64,000 bases of DNA from Photobacterium profundum SS9 (GTDB lineage Bacteria > Pseudomonadota > Gammaproteobacteria > Enterobacterales > Vibrionaceae): the NCBI RefSeq assembly GCF_000196255.1, contig NC_006370.1, positions 898,187 to 962,186 on the forward strand. The letters run 5' to 3'. Of the stretch, positions 39,045 through 48,284 are shown piece after piece. The notes beneath the pieces were generated by a model. That model was not told the DNA's origin. It saw only the letters and a list, made by a program, of their open reading frames with translations, and did not search any database. The position numbers were made by a program, and so were the translations under genes. Each line of letters starts with the position of its first letter. The first letter of the stretch is position 1.

Positions 39045-39377
39045 TTACGCTTTAGGGCATAAGTAAGCATTTGCAGTCATCGTGACGGATGTACCAAAGG
39101 TTTGTGGGGCGTATAAATGGATAGTATTTGCACCCAGTTTCCCTGCTATATTTCTGAGATTATTCAACACGGCTTCTGTCAAATCACCATCGTTCAATAA
39201 CCAGTAGTTGTACCATGTACCTTGAGAGGCCACTATGGTACCTTTGGGTTCACATTCACTCATATGCAGAGTGTCATTCCATGTCACCTGAACTGGCTTA
39301 CCATCGTGGTGTAAGGCGGTTGTTTCGCAACCCACTAATAAAAAAGAAAGTAAGCCAATATAGTATATTTCCTTCAT
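39045..39377 (-). CDS. DUF4156-like lipoprotein
   Basis: A 110-residue lipoprotein with signal ending FLLVGC. The segment GTIVASQGTWYNYWLLNDGDL and GANTIHLY fit the DUF4156 family of small envelope lipoproteins with no known function; two downstream cysteines (about 42 and 107) could be oxidised. Its ATG overlaps the narP stop in a TAATG, so it may be translated from the narQP transcript. Confidence 0.72.
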   Translation of the reverse strand: MKEIYYIGLLSFLLVGCETTALHHDGKPVQVTWNDTLHMSECEPKGTIVASQGTWYNYWLLNDGDLTEAVLNNLRNIAGKLGANTIHLYAPQTFGTSVTMTANAYLCPKA

Positions 39378-40003
39378 TACTGCCCTTGTGCTTCTAAATA
39401 CAAAACAGTGGCTGCTGTACGTGATTTTACTTGCAGTTTTTTCAGTAAACTTTTCATATGTACTTTAACGGTCGCTTCTGAAATAAACAGCGCATCTGCA
39501 ATTTGTTTATTACGGTAGCCTTTAGCAACTTCTTGTAATATTTGAGTTTCTCTATCAGTAAGCAAGCTTAATAGGCAATCTTGCTCTGTATTACTTTCTA
39601 AGTGTTCTCGAACAATATCGCTGTAAGCTTTACCACCGCATAACGCTTGCTTCAGCAGGCTAATTAATTCATCGGGTTCAGTATCTTTCAATAAGTACCC
39701 ATCAGCACCTGCAGCGACTAGCGCTTTCACATCAGAGCGACTATCTGAAACGGTTAGTACTACGATGCTGGCAAGAATACCTTCAGCACGCATTACATTT
39801 AACGTATCAAGACCAGACATGCCTTTCATATTCAAATCAAGCAAAATAAGATCGGGGTTTTTTTCATGTGCCATAGCAACAGCATCTGTTCCGTTGCTTG
39901 CTTCGCCAATCATTTCAAAATCTGGTTCAAAGCTTAATAATTGACCAATACCACGTCGCATAAGTGGATGATCGTCCACTATCATTATTTTCCAACACGT
40001 CAT
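39377..40003 (-). CDS. narP: NarP-type nitrate/nitrite response regulator
   Basis: A 208-residue NarL/FixJ regulator: receiver with DDH at 10-12, phospho-acceptor D56 and a KDTEPDEL lysine region, then a LuxR-type helix-turn-helix (LTDRETQILQEVAKGYRNKQ, EATVKVHMKSLLKKL). The gene lies 9 bp after narQ and divergent from nap, which makes it NarP rather than another family member. Phospho-NarP activates nap in response to nitrate. Confidence 0.9.
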   Translation of the reverse strand: MTCWKIMIVDDHPLMRRGIGQLLSFEPDFEMIGEASNGTDAVAMAHEKNPDLILLDLNMKGMSGLDTLNVMRAEGILASIVVLTVSDSRSDVKALVAAGADGYLLKDTEPDELISLLKQALCGGKAYSDIVREHLESNTEQDCLLSLLTDRETQILQEVAKGYRNKQIADALFISEATVKVHMKSLLKKLQVKSRTAATVLYLEAQGQ

Positions 40004-40012
40004 ACTTTGTCC

Positions 40013-41710
40013 TCAAATTTCAAGCGAGAAGGTTAAGTTAACTTCACAACCATCGCCTAGCATTGTTGTAATCTTAATATTGCCATGTAAGCGAGAAGCC
40101 CTTTCAGCCATTATGGCTAAGCCGTAATGGTTCAGTTTTTCATTTTTAGGGTCGAAGCCTAATCCATCATCGGAAATTTTGATATCAACCTGTTCATCTT
40201 TTTGACTACAAGTGACAATTATCTCGTCAGCTTGAGCATGTTTTATCGCATTCAACACCGCTTCTCGAATGACTTGAAGAACATGTATTTGATGATGTGC
40301 ATCTAGGCTCAACGATGACAAATGGTTATCAATAACCAGCATGGCATCGGTTTGATTATCGAGTGGTTCTAGCATTTCGACTAACGCTTCACCAAAATCC
40401 GCCTCTTTAATGGTTAAGCGGAACGTGCTCAATAATTCACGTAATTGAGTATAAGCACCGGATAAGCCGCTATCTATATCTGTCACAATGTTATTGGTAT
40501 TATCACAGCCATTATCTTTTTCTTTTAACTGACGTTTCAATAGCGTCATTTGAATCTTAAGGTATGACAATGATTGAGCTAATGAATCATGCAATTCTCG
40601 TGCAATTGTTGCACGCTCTTCTAACAGTAGTAATTGCTCACTTTGCTTTTGCGCGCGGTTATAATAAATTCCTCGAGCCAAAATGTTTGAAATATTGTCT
40701 ATAAGGGTTTGATCTGGACAAGGTAGTGTATATTGCCAGCATAATTGCCCTAAATTTTTCCCATCAATGTTGAGATCTTGATAATGCCAACGTTGGTCTA
40801 TTTCTGTTCCGACCACGATCTCAGTATTGCCAACCTTGGTTTCATCTATTATTAATTTAGCAGCCGTAAGCCCTTCTATCGCAACCAATGTTTCAAGCAT
40901 AGTTGAAAAGTTTTGCGAGGTCAGCCGACTAACCGATAACTCTTGTGAGCAGTTATAGAGCACCTGCAATGATTCGTTAGCCTGGCGTAATCGACGGGTT
41001 TTTTCATCGACTTTCTGTTCCAAACCACGGTACAGCTTACCCAGTTCAGACGACATCTTACTGAAGTTGTCGGCTAAAATACCAATTTCGTTATCACTTT
41101 TAATATCAATCTTTATATCAAAATGACCGCTTTGCACTTTTCCACTGGCGGCAACTAATTGGTTTAACGGCGATACAATTTTTCGCTGCGTAAAGTGAAT
41201 GGTAAATAGCGCCACTATTAAGATAAGGCTTAAGCCGATCCCTCCTGCTACAGATAACACCTGTAGCTTGATCACCGAGAACTCTTGCAACTCAAAAACA
41301 AAGCGATCAATGAGGTGAACAAACTCAGCCACTTCTTGCAGGTATTGATCCTGTTGAGGGGTATGCATTAAAGGGTGTAAATTTTCCCAACGACCGATCA
41401 ATCCGTAGTAATGCTTTTTGATATTAGTCGGAACGGTCCAATGTTCTAGTGCTGCCATAGAGGGAGAAAAGAGTGATTGTTCAAACTGGTCTAGATGGTG
41501 AGTTAATTCGGGAGAGTTTGTATTGATATCATAAGCTAATCGGTAGCTCTGCATACGTAACGAACCAGAAACATTAATGGCTTCTGCATCGTTTAAACTC
41601 GAGGCTAATGTTAAAAGCGCAAAGCTGGTCGTCGCGACGGATAATAGCAGTATAACCAGCATCGCACGGGCAATCGTGGATGTAACTGGTTTGAGTGGCC
41701 GGTTTTGCAC
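40013..41710 (-). CDS. narQ: Nitrate/nitrite sensor histidine kinase
   Basis: NarQ (565 residues) has two membrane helices flanking a periplasmic sensor. The nitrate-binding P-box SGSLRMQSYRLAY (about 49-61) is intact. It is followed by HAMP, a cysteine-containing central region, and a HisKA_3 domain with the phosphorylation site RELHDSLAQS (His about 374). Next come the ATP-binding REAVLNAIKHA and GLGF segments. It senses nitrate and nitrite and phosphorylates NarP, encoded 9 bp downstream. Confidence 0.92.
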   Translation of the reverse strand: MQNRPLKPVTSTIARAMLVILLLSVATTSFALLTLASSLNDAEAINVSGSLRMQSYRLAYDINTNSPELTHHLDQFEQSLFSPSMAALEHWTVPTNIKKHYYGLIGRWENLHPLMHTPQQDQYLQEVAEFVHLIDRFVFELQEFSVIKLQVLSVAGGIGLSLILIVALFTIHFTQRKIVSPLNQLVAASGKVQSGHFDIKIDIKSDNEIGILADNFSKMSSELGKLYRGLEQKVDEKTRRLRQANESLQVLYNCSQELSVSRLTSQNFSTMLETLVAIEGLTAAKLIIDETKVGNTEIVVGTEIDQRWHYQDLNIDGKNLGQLCWQYTLPCPDQTLIDNISNILARGIYYNRAQKQSEQLLLLEERATIARELHDSLAQSLSYLKIQMTLLKRQLKEKDNGCDNTNNIVTDIDSGLSGAYTQLRELLSTFRLTIKEADFGEALVEMLEPLDNQTDAMLVIDNHLSSLSLDAHHQIHVLQVIREAVLNAIKHAQADEIIVTCSQKDEQVDIKISDDGLGFDPKNEKLNHYGLAIMAERASRLHGNIKITTMLGDGCEVNLTFSLEI

Positions 41711-42026
41711 AGTCTTTCCTTTTGAGTGAAAGGCAATGTAATCATTAAGAATAGTTGGGTAATACTTTAGTATTACACCATACTTGGTGTTGTATCTCTA
41801 AAATGAATAGTGTGAGGGTTGGCGTTTTATTTTATTGATCCAAAACAATTAACCCTACAAATTAGCCCTAAGTGGGTATTTAAGCATTTGTTACTGTATC
41901 TACACTTACTGTGTAAAATAATGACGGATTATGAATGGTATTTTAAAGTGTTTACCGTCGATACACACATTTACAGTCCGTAGTATATATTTTTCATTCA
42001 TATTACTTTACTTAAGGTATTAGCAA
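41711..42026. promoter_or_regulatory. Divergent narQP/napF control region
   Basis: This 316-bp region carries several candidate operators. TTGATCCAAAACAA (41835-41848) is an FNR-like site with a perfect left half. TAATACT-TT-AGTATTA (41760-41775) is a 7-2-7 palindrome spaced like a NarP/NarL site but off consensus. Heptamer-like GGGTA motifs lie at about 41756 and 41872, and ACACCA/TGGTGT (41775-41790) is a small palindrome. These fit control by anaerobiosis and nitrate but are not tested. Confidence 0.45.
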
Positions 42027-42506
42027 ATGTTCGATCGTTCCCGCCGAAATTTACTTTCTCGGCGTCGTACTCCAGCATTACCGCGAATGCCATGGGTTGT
42101 TGATGAAGATACATTTGTAGACAGCTGTACCCGCTGCAACAAGTGTGTAAATGCGTGTGAAACACAGATTATTGTAAAAGGCGATGGTGGTTTTCCCATT
42201 ATCGACTTTAATCGTGGTGAGTGTACGTTTTGTACACGATGTGCTGAAGCATGTCCTGAAAGCTTGTTCCGCCCTACAACGGAGCAGCCTTGGGGTTTAA
42301 AGGCACAGATTACTCCCAGCTGTTTTGCTCATAACAAAATAGAGTGTAGGAGCTGCGGTGATATGTGTGAAGTACAAGCGATTCGTTTCAAGTTACAAGC
42401 TGGTGGTGTGGCATTACCAGAATTGGATACGGACGCTTGTAATGGCTGTGGTGCTTGCTTATCAGTTTGCCCTGCATCCGCCATCAGTATGACCACGAAA
42501 AATTAG
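42027..42506 (+). CDS. napF: NapF, ferredoxin-type protein
   Basis: NapF is a 159-residue cytoplasmic iron-sulfur protein that assists maturation of NapA. Cysteine clusters of ferredoxin type are seen: CTRCNKCVNAC, CTFCTRCAEACPES, then CRSCGDMCE and CNGCGACLSVCPAS, enough for about four [4Fe-4S] clusters. The N-terminus SRRNLLSRRR is typical. It is the first gene of the napFDABC operon. Confidence 0.93.
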   Translation: MFDRSRRNLLSRRRTPALPRMPWVVDEDTFVDSCTRCNKCVNACETQIIVKGDGGFPIIDFNRGECTFCTRCAEACPESLFRPTTEQPWGLKAQITPSCFAHNKIECRSCGDMCEVQAIRFKLQAGGVALPELDTDACNGCGACLSVCPASAISMTTKN

Positions 42507-42520
42507 AAGAGAAAGAGCTC

Positions 42521-42793
42521 ATGGCGCAAGAAGAAGTACATATATCAAGCCTAGTTGTTCATGTAAAACCTGAATATTTAGAAGAAGTAAAAGCTCAGAT
42601 ACTTGAAATGCCAAATACTGAAATACCTGGCGAAAGCCCTGAGGGAAAGATTATTGTAGTATTGGAAACAGCAAATCAAGGATATGTTACTGATACTATA
42701 GATAAAATAAATAATTTAGAACATGTGTTAATAACTTTTTTAGTGTATCACCAAATTGAACACTTTGATTCGCAATCTGAGGATGATTCATGA
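42521..42793 (+). CDS. napD: NapD, NapA signal-peptide chaperone
   Basis: A 90-residue protein started at ATG 42521, after the longer frame that overlaps napF was rejected. [15 protein letters not shown] and GKIIVVLE fit NapD, which binds the Tat signal of NapA and holds it until the molybdenum cofactor is in place. The gene overlaps napA by 4 bp (ATGA), so production of chaperone and client is coupled. Confidence 0.9.
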   Translation: MAQEEVHISSLVVHVKPEYLEEVKAQILEMPNTEIPGESPEGKIIVVLETANQGYVTDTIDKINNLEHVLITFLVYHQIEHFDSQSEDDS

Positions 42794-45276
42794 AAATGAC
42801 AAGACGTGCGTTTGTGAAAGCAAACGCGGCAGCATCAGCAGCAGCTGTTGCGGGCATTACCCTGCCAGCGTCAGCGGCTAACTTAATTGTTAGCTCTGAT
42901 GAAACAAAAATTAAGTGGGACAAGGCGCCTTGTCGTTTTTGTGGTACCGGTTGTTCAGTACTCGTTGGTACACAGAATGGTCGTGTAGTAGCAACACAGG
43001 GCGATCCTGAAGCACCAGTAAATAAAGGCCTTAACTGTATTAAGGGTTATTTCCTTTCTAAGATCATGTACGGCAAAGATCGTCTTCAAACGCCAATGTT
43101 GCGTATGAAAAATGGCGAATATAATAAAGAAGGTGATTTTGCACCTGTTTCTTGGGACCAAGCATTCGATGTGATGGCCGAGAAATTCAAAAAAGCATTG
43201 AAAGAAAAGGGCCCAACAAGTGTTGGTATGTTCGGTTCTGGTCAGTGGACTGTTATGGAAGGCTACGCAGCATCAAAAATGATGAAGGCAGGTTTCCGTT
43301 CAAACAACATCGATCCTAACGCGCGTCACTGCATGGCTTCGGCTGTAGGTGGATTTATGCGTACTTTTGGTATTGATGAGCCTATGGGTTGTTATGATGA
43401 CTTCGAGCACGCAGATTCATTCGTGCTGTGGGGATCTAACATGGCAGAAATGCACCCAGTATTGTGGACACGTATTACTGACCGTCGTTTAAGTCACCCT
43501 CATGTTAAAGTAAACGTGTTATCAACGTATTATCACCGTTCGTTTGAACTGGCTGATAACGGTATGATTTTTGAACCTCAGACCGATCTTGCCATTGCTA
43601 ACTTTATCGCAAACTACATCATCCAAAACGATGCAGTGAACTGGGATTTTGTTACAAAACATACGCACTTTAAACGTGCTGAAACAGACATCGGTTATGG
43701 TCTACGTGACGATAATCCTCTTCAGATGAAAGCAAAACACCCTAACTCAGGTGCGCTTCACCCAATGGATTTCGAACAGTACAAAGCATCTGTTGCTGAG
43801 TACACTGTTGAAAAAGCATCGCAGATGTCGGGTGTCTCTGAAGAAAAACTAATAGAGATGGCGAAGCAATACGCAGATCCAAAAGTGAAAGTAATGTCAC
43901 TTTGGACAATGGGTATGAACCAACATACTCGTGGCGTTTGGATGAACAGCCTGGTTTATAACATTCACTTGTTAACTGGTAAAATCTCTCAGCCTGGCAA
44001 TAGCCCATTTTCATTAACAGGTCAGCCATCAGCTTGTGGTACAGCACGTGAAGTGGGTACATTCTCACACCGTCTGCCTGCCGATATGGTTGTCGCAAAC
44101 CCTAAGCACCGTGCTATTGCAGAAAAAATCTGGAAACTGCCTGACGGTACGATTCCAGCAAAACCTGGTTACCACGCAGTACAGCAAGATCGCATGTTGA
44201 AAGACGGCAAGCTAAACGCTTACTGGGTAATGTGTAATAACAATATGCAGGCTGGTCCTAACATTAACGAAGAACGTTTACCGGGTTACCGTAACCCAGA
44301 GAACTTCATCGTATGTTCAGATCCGTACCCAACAGTGACTGCACAAGCATCTGATTTGATTTTACCTACAGCAATGTGGGTAGAAAAAGAAGGGGCTTAC
44401 GGTAACGCAGAGCGTCGTACTCAAGCATGGTATCAGCAAGTTAAGTCACAAGGTGACTCAAAGTCTGATTTATGGCAGTTAATGGAGTTCTCTAAGCGCT
44501 TCAAGATTGAAGAAGTATGGGGTGAAGACTTATTAGCACAGATGCCTGAGTACCGTGGTAAAACCATGTACGAAGTATTGTTCCGTAATGGTCAGGTTGA
44601 TAAGTTCCCGCTTTCAGAAGCACAAGAACTTAACGATGATGCTAAAGCACAAGGCTTCTACTTACAGAAAGGCTTGTTTGAAGAATACGCAGCATTTGGT
44701 CGTGGTCATGGTCATGATTTAGCACCGTACGATGTTTACCATCAAGTACGTGGTTTACGTTGGCCTGTTGTTGATGGAAAAGAAACACTTTGGCGTTTTG
44801 TTGAAGGATCGGATCCATATGTACCGGAAGGCGAAGGTTTTCGTTTCTACGGTAAGCCAGATGGTAAAGCAAATATCATTTTTGCACCGTTTGAACCAGC
44901 ACCAGAAGAACCTGATCAAGAATATGATATGTGGCTATGTACAGGTCGTGTACTTGAACATTGGCACACAGGTACAATGACGCGTCGTGTTCCTGAGTTG
45001 TATAAAGCGGTGCCTGATGCACTTTGCTTTATCCACCCAGATGATGCGCAAAAACGTGGTTTGCGCCGTGGTGATGAAGTGCTATTGGAATCTCGCCGTG
45101 GTGAAGTTCGTTGTCGAGTAGAAACGCGAGGTCGTAATCGTCCACCCGTTGGATTGGTCTTTGTACCGTTCTTCGATGCTCGTGTTTTGGTTAATAAACT
45201 GATTTTGGATGCTACTGACCCATTGTCGAAACAGACAGACTACAAGAAGTGCCCAATTAAAATCACCAAAGTTTAA
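42790..45276 (+). CDS. napA: Periplasmic nitrate reductase, catalytic subunit
   Basis: NapA (828 residues) is the Mo-bis-MGD enzyme that reduces nitrate to nitrite. It starts with a Tat signal (TRRAFVK, cut after SAA), then a [4Fe-4S] motif [13 protein letters not shown] with the fourth cysteine in [21 protein letters not shown] supplies the cysteine ligand of molybdenum, and the cofactor-binding domains follow to the end, PIKITKV. Length and cofactor set match the family. It gets electrons from NapB and NapC. Confidence 0.96.
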   Translation: MKMTRRAFVKANAAASAAAVAGITLPASAANLIVSSDETKIKWDKAPCRFCGTGCSVLVGTQNGRVVATQGDPEAPVNKGLNCIKGYFLSKIMYGKDRLQTPMLRMKNGEYNKEGDFAPVSWDQAFDVMAEKFKKALKEKGPTSVGMFGSGQWTVMEGYAASKMMKAGFRSNNIDPNARHCMASAVGGFMRTFGIDEPMGCYDDFEHADSFVLWGSNMAEMHPVLWTRITDRRLSHPHVKVNVLSTYYHRSFELADNGMIFEPQTDLAIANFIANYIIQNDAVNWDFVTKHTHFKRAETDIGYGLRDDNPLQMKAKHPNSGALHPMDFEQYKASVAEYTVEKASQMSGVSEEKLIEMAKQYADPKVKVMSLWTMGMNQHTRGVWMNSLVYNIHLLTGKISQPGNSPFSLTGQPSACGTAREVGTFSHRLPADMVVANPKHRAIAEKIWKLPDGTIPAKPGYHAVQQDRMLKDGKLNAYWVMCNNNMQAGPNINEERLPGYRNPENFIVCSDPYPTVTAQASDLILPTAMWVEKEGAYGNAERRTQAWYQQVKSQGDSKSDLWQLMEFSKRFKIEEVWGEDLLAQMPEYRGKTMYEVLFRNGQVDKFPLSEAQELNDDAKAQGFYLQKGLFEEYAAFGRGHGHDLAPYDVYHQVRGLRWPVVDGKETLWRFVEGSDPYVPEGEGFRFYGKPDGKANIIFAPFEPAPEEPDQEYDMWLCTGRVLEHWHTGTMTRRVPELYKAVPDALCFIHPDDAQKRGLRRGDEVLLESRRGEVRCRVETRGRNRPPVGLVFVPFFDARVLVNKLILDATDPLSKQTDYKKCPIKITKV

Positions 45277-45293
45277 ATAATCGGATGATATTA

Positions 45294-45332
45294 GTAGTTG
45301 ATTACCTGTAACCCCTGTAGGTAATCAACTGC
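45294..45332 (+). promoter_or_regulatory. Strong hairpin between napA and napB
   Basis: AGTTGATTACCT (45296-45307) pairs perfectly with AGGTAATCAACT (45319-45330), with two more pairs outside. No T run follows. It may tune mRNA stability or downstream expression between napA and napB. Confidence 0.6.
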
Positions 45333-45366
45333 TTGACTCGAATTTAGCCATTAGGCGGAGAAAGCA

Positions 45367-45876
45367 ATGAAACGATTAGTTTTAGCAGTTATGACTGTTG
45401 GCATGTTGTTAGCTGGAGCGGTGCAAAGTGCGGAAGAAACCAGCGCACCAGCAACAGAGAATCACAAAGTTTTAGACCAAATCACGACGAACCCAGGCGG
45501 TATTGGTGGCGTTGAATCATTACGTGGTGCTAGTGAGCTAGAAACAACGCGCCCTGCAGATGCATTTAAACGTTACCCACGTGACCAAGGTACAATTGAT
45601 AGCGATTACGTTTATCAGCCACCTTTGATTCCGCACACTATTCGCAATTACGAAGTGTCATTAAACGCCAATAAATGTTTAGCTTGTCACAGCTGGAAAA
45701 ATGCGAAAGAAATGGGCGCAACCAAAATCAGTGTAACGCACTATGAAACACGAGAAGGCCAAGTGCTTTCAGATGTATCACCACGCCGTTACTTCTGTCA
45801 GCAATGTCACGTACCTCAAGCTGATGCTAAACCATTAGTAGGTAATGATTTCCAACGTGTTGACGCGCTGCGCTAG
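45367..45876 (+). CDS. napB: NapB, diheme cytochrome c
   Basis: NapB (169 residues) is the periplasmic electron-transfer partner of NapA. It has a signal peptide ending VQSAE and two heme motifs, CLACH (about residue 103) and CQQCH (about 141), with distal histidines nearby. ATG is preceded by AGGCGGAGAAAGCA. It follows napA after a 90-bp gap with a strong hairpin. Confidence 0.93.
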   Translation: MKRLVLAVMTVGMLLAGAVQSAEETSAPATENHKVLDQITTNPGGIGGVESLRGASELETTRPADAFKRYPRDQGTIDSDYVYQPPLIPHTIRNYEVSLNANKCLACHSWKNAKEMGATKISVTHYETREGQVLSDVSPRRYFCQQCHVPQADAKPLVGNDFQRVDALR

Positions 45877-45906
45877 TTATAGCCGCAATCATAAGAGAGG
45901 CTATAT

Positions 45907-46482
45907 ATGAACATTATAAAAGCATTCTGGAAAAGGTTGAGATCACCGAGTAAAGTGGCCGTTGGCGTTGTTTTACTTATGGGTTTCATGGGTGGCTTAT
46001 TATTCTGGGGTGCATTTAACACCGGAATGGAAGCAACTAATACCGAGGAATTCTGTTCAGGTTGTCACGCACCTATCGTTAAAGAGATCCGTGAAACAGT
46101 TCACTTCTCTAATCGTTCTGGTGTACGAGCTATTTGTTCAGATTGTCACGTACCCCATAATTGGACAGATAAAATTGTACGTAAAGTTCAAGCATCAAAA
46201 GAATTGTTTGCTCATTATATAACGAAGACGATTGATACAGAAGAGAAGTTCAAAGAGCGTCGAGGTCATTTAGCGGAACGAGAATGGCATCGAATGAAAG
46301 AGAATAACTCTCAAGAATGTCGTAATTGTCATAATTTCGAGTACATGGACTTCTCTGAGCAAGGCCCACGTAGTGTGAAACAGCACTCAACGGCATTAGC
46401 ATCGGGTGAGAAAACCTGTGTAGATTGTCATAAAGGTATTGCCCACAAACTGCCTGACATGCAAGGTGTAGAAGGCTGGTAA
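45907..46482 (+). CDS. napC: NapC, tetraheme quinol dehydrogenase
   Basis: NapC (191 residues) is a membrane-anchored NapC/NirT cytochrome that takes electrons from the quinol pool. It has one N-terminal helix (VAVGVVLLMGFMGGLLFWG) and four heme motifs, CSGCH, CSDCH, CRNCH and CVDCH. It closes the electron path to NapB and NapA. AGAGAGG precedes the ATG. Confidence 0.94.
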   Translation: MNIIKAFWKRLRSPSKVAVGVVLLMGFMGGLLFWGAFNTGMEATNTEEFCSGCHAPIVKEIRETVHFSNRSGVRAICSDCHVPHNWTDKIVRKVQASKELFAHYITKTIDTEEKFKERRGHLAEREWHRMKENNSQECRNCHNFEYMDFSEQGPRSVKQHSTALASGEKTCVDCHKGIAHKLPDMQGVEGW

Positions 46483-46501
46483 TAACAAAGGTAAGTAGAG
46501 T

Positions 46502-46636
46502 ATGAGTACATTAGAATCAGTGATTTGGCATGTATTAGGTTATGCCGCAATGCCCGTTATTATCTTTTCTGGCTTTGCTGTTGTAGCTGTCGTTTCAATT
46601 TTGCTTTTATCGTTAGGTAAAGACAAAAACGTATAA
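46502..46636 (+). CDS. TIGR02808-type small nap-associated membrane protein
   Basis: A 44-residue frame, easy to overlook, that starts 20 bp after napC behind AAGGTAAGTAGAGT. It is nearly all one membrane helix (MPVIIFSGFAVVAVVSILLL) with a short charged end, GKDKNV. It fits TIGR02808, a family of about 46-residue proteins reported near nap genes in Photobacterium and vibrios. A role in NapC or nitrate metabolism is guessed from position only. Confidence 0.82.
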   Translation: MSTLESVIWHVLGYAAMPVIIFSGFAVVAVVSILLLSLGKDKNV

Positions 46637-46693
46637 CAGAGCAATCGTTGTTCAATAACGCTTAGATTCAAATATTAAGTGCATAACTCAAAG

Positions 46694-46719
46694 CCACGTC
46701 GATAAGACGTGGTTTTTTT
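46694..46719 (+). terminator. Intrinsic terminator of the nap operon
   Basis: CCACGTC (46694-46700) pairs with GACGTGG (46706-46712) around GATAA, followed by seven T's; the next gene ends in the T run from the other side. Confidence 0.85.
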
Positions 46720-46921
46720 AATGCGTATGGTTTGAATAAGAGGTGCGTTGAAATAAGCCGATTAGCATCATCACTGTCCAGGCTATATAGAGTGGTAACC
46801 ATTCGGTGAAGAATGGCATGCTTGTTAGTGTAGTGCCGTTCAACCACACCTCAGCGAGGTGGAGTGCCACCATACTGATTAAACCAATAAAACTGATGAC
46901 TAAAAAAGAAGGTCTATCCAT
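46718..46921 (-). CDS. Small membrane protein behind a Fur box
   Basis: A 67-residue protein with two predicted membrane helices (FLVISFIGLISMVALHL and WLPLYIAWTVMMLIGLF) and a His-containing tail SNHTH. I do not recognise it. A Fur-like box lies 36 bp before its start and a perfect 18-bp palindrome between them, so iron-repressed expression is likely. A role in iron uptake is inferred only from that. Confidence 0.6.
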   Translation of the reverse strand: MDRPSFLVISFIGLISMVALHLAEVWLNGTTLTSMPFFTEWLPLYIAWTVMMLIGLFQRTSYSNHTH

Positions 46922-46932
46922 CTGATTGCTCC

Positions 46933-46975
46933 TTATTCACTAGTGAATAAGTTAATCTAAATGATAATTATTATC
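46933..46975. promoter_or_regulatory. Fur box plus adjoining 18-bp palindrome
   Basis: CTAAATGATAATTATTATC (46957-46975) matches 15 of 19 positions of the Fur consensus GATAATGATAATCATTATC. Next to it TTATTCACTAGTGAATAA (46933-46950) is a perfect palindrome that may bind another regulator. Confidence 0.7.
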
Positions 46976-47004
46976 AAGTGTATTTTTGGATAAACCCTCA
47001 TATT

Positions 47005-47454
47005 TTACTCTGATGCGAGGTAGTGGTTGTTCAATAATAAAGTGCGGAATGCTTCTGCTCGATCTCGGTTTACACCAAAATCAGAATAACCTGTTCGCGA
47101 TTCAGATCGAACAATGATTTCATTGCCTTGAAGGCGCAATTCAAAATCATCCACAAAACCAAAGAAAGCGCTACGGCATTCAATATGAAGGTAATTAGGC
47201 GCTTTTTTAGCAAGACTCGCACCAGATAAAGAAAGAGCGAGCTGCTCTATATCTGCCCAATGGGAGAGACCAGTTTCATTGAGTATGAATTCAGTCAGTT
47301 GAAAGTCTTCACGTTTATCACGTGTTGATACACAGTTGGGTTTGTCACCACACATTTGTAGTGATCGGTCGGCAACAGTGGTATTTACACCGTCAGCATT
47401 TGAACAGCCAGTCATGGTAATAATTATTGTGAGTAGTAATAAACGTGGGGTCAT
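47005..47454 (-). CDS. DUF1499-type lipoprotein
   Basis: A 149-residue protein; the start at 47454 is set by AAAGGA seven bases upstream. A lipoprotein signal ends TMTGC, then CGDKPNCVSTRDKRED and the C-terminal ECRSAFFGFVDDFELRL and SRTGYSDFGVNRDRAEA fit DUF1499, a family of unknown function. It partly follows DUF2956 in the same direction (gap of 26 bp). Confidence 0.75.
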   Translation of the reverse strand: MTPRLLLLTIIITMTGCSNADGVNTTVADRSLQMCGDKPNCVSTRDKREDFQLTEFILNETGLSHWADIEQLALSLSGASLAKKAPNYLHIECRSAFFGFVDDFELRLQGNEIIVRSESRTGYSDFGVNRDRAEAFRTLLLNNHYLASE

Positions 47455-47480
47455 GTTCAATCCTTTGTTCATGCGAAGTA

Positions 47481-47828
47481 TCATGGGTATAGTGCAATAT
47501 ACGCAGCAAAACCTACCCATGATGCAATAAGCAATCCCCAAGGTAACCAATGCTGCTTGTGTTCAACAATCTGCTCTGGAGGCGTTTCAGACGGTTCTAC
47601 TGGTTGTTGTTTTTCTTTAAGGTCTTTTTTTCTGAGCTTGTCACGCTCACGCGATTTTACTTTTTGCTGCTTTTTGTATAACTCAATCCCTTTTTGGATC
47701 CCTTGTGCCACTACACGTGTTTGCTCTTTAGTTTGGCCGGGTTTTTGAGTTGCTTTAGCTATTTGCATTGCTTCGGCTTGCGTTTCTGCTGATGGAGCGT
47801 TACTTGTTTTTTGAATATTCATTATCAT
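47481..47828 (-). CDS. DUF2956-like protein
   Basis: A 115-residue protein (start at 47828 or 47822): a highly charged, probably coiled N-terminal region rich in Lys and Gln (RVVAQGIQKGIELYKKQQKV), then one C-terminal membrane helix (WLPWGLLIASWVGFAAYIAL). This arrangement is that of DUF2956 in vibrios. Function unknown. Confidence 0.68.
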   Translation of the reverse strand: MIMNIQKTSNAPSAETQAEAMQIAKATQKPGQTKEQTRVVAQGIQKGIELYKKQQKVKSRERDKLRKKDLKEKQQPVEPSETPPEQIVEHKQHWLPWGLLIASWVGFAAYIALYP

Positions 47829-48284
47829 TCCACCTAAAGGTCAATCGTTTAAGCGACATTATACCTCGTCTGTATCTCGTGTGTGAGTGTATCTGAACGA
47901 TCAGAATGAATAGATATGTAGTAATTTTTCAACAAGTAATAAATACAGCTATAACTGTGAGCATGTTCGATTTCAACTTTAACAAGTTGATTTTAATTGC
48001 TTTTATGTTGTGTATTTCTAGCTCGGAAAATACGTATTACATTCTGTTTGTTGCCTGAATAAAAGATAATGTTAGAGTTTTTCTTACAAAAATGTGATCA
48101 AAACGGCAAGATTAAAAATTGAACAGTGCGGTGTGCCACAGAATTAATCACTGTTAAGTTCTTAAATCCGTAATTTAGATTATTGTGAGCGGGTAATTAA
48201 TACGTTGTGCATTTCACACTTTGGTTGAATTTAAGGCTATTCGGCACCATTGCTCATAAGAGAGAGAATGTGTGAGGAATTGTT
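47829..48284. other. AT-rich intergenic region
   Basis: 456 bp with no reading frame of note. I see no recognisable operator; the ribosome-binding site of the next gene lies at its end (TGAGGAA). Confidence 0.4.
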
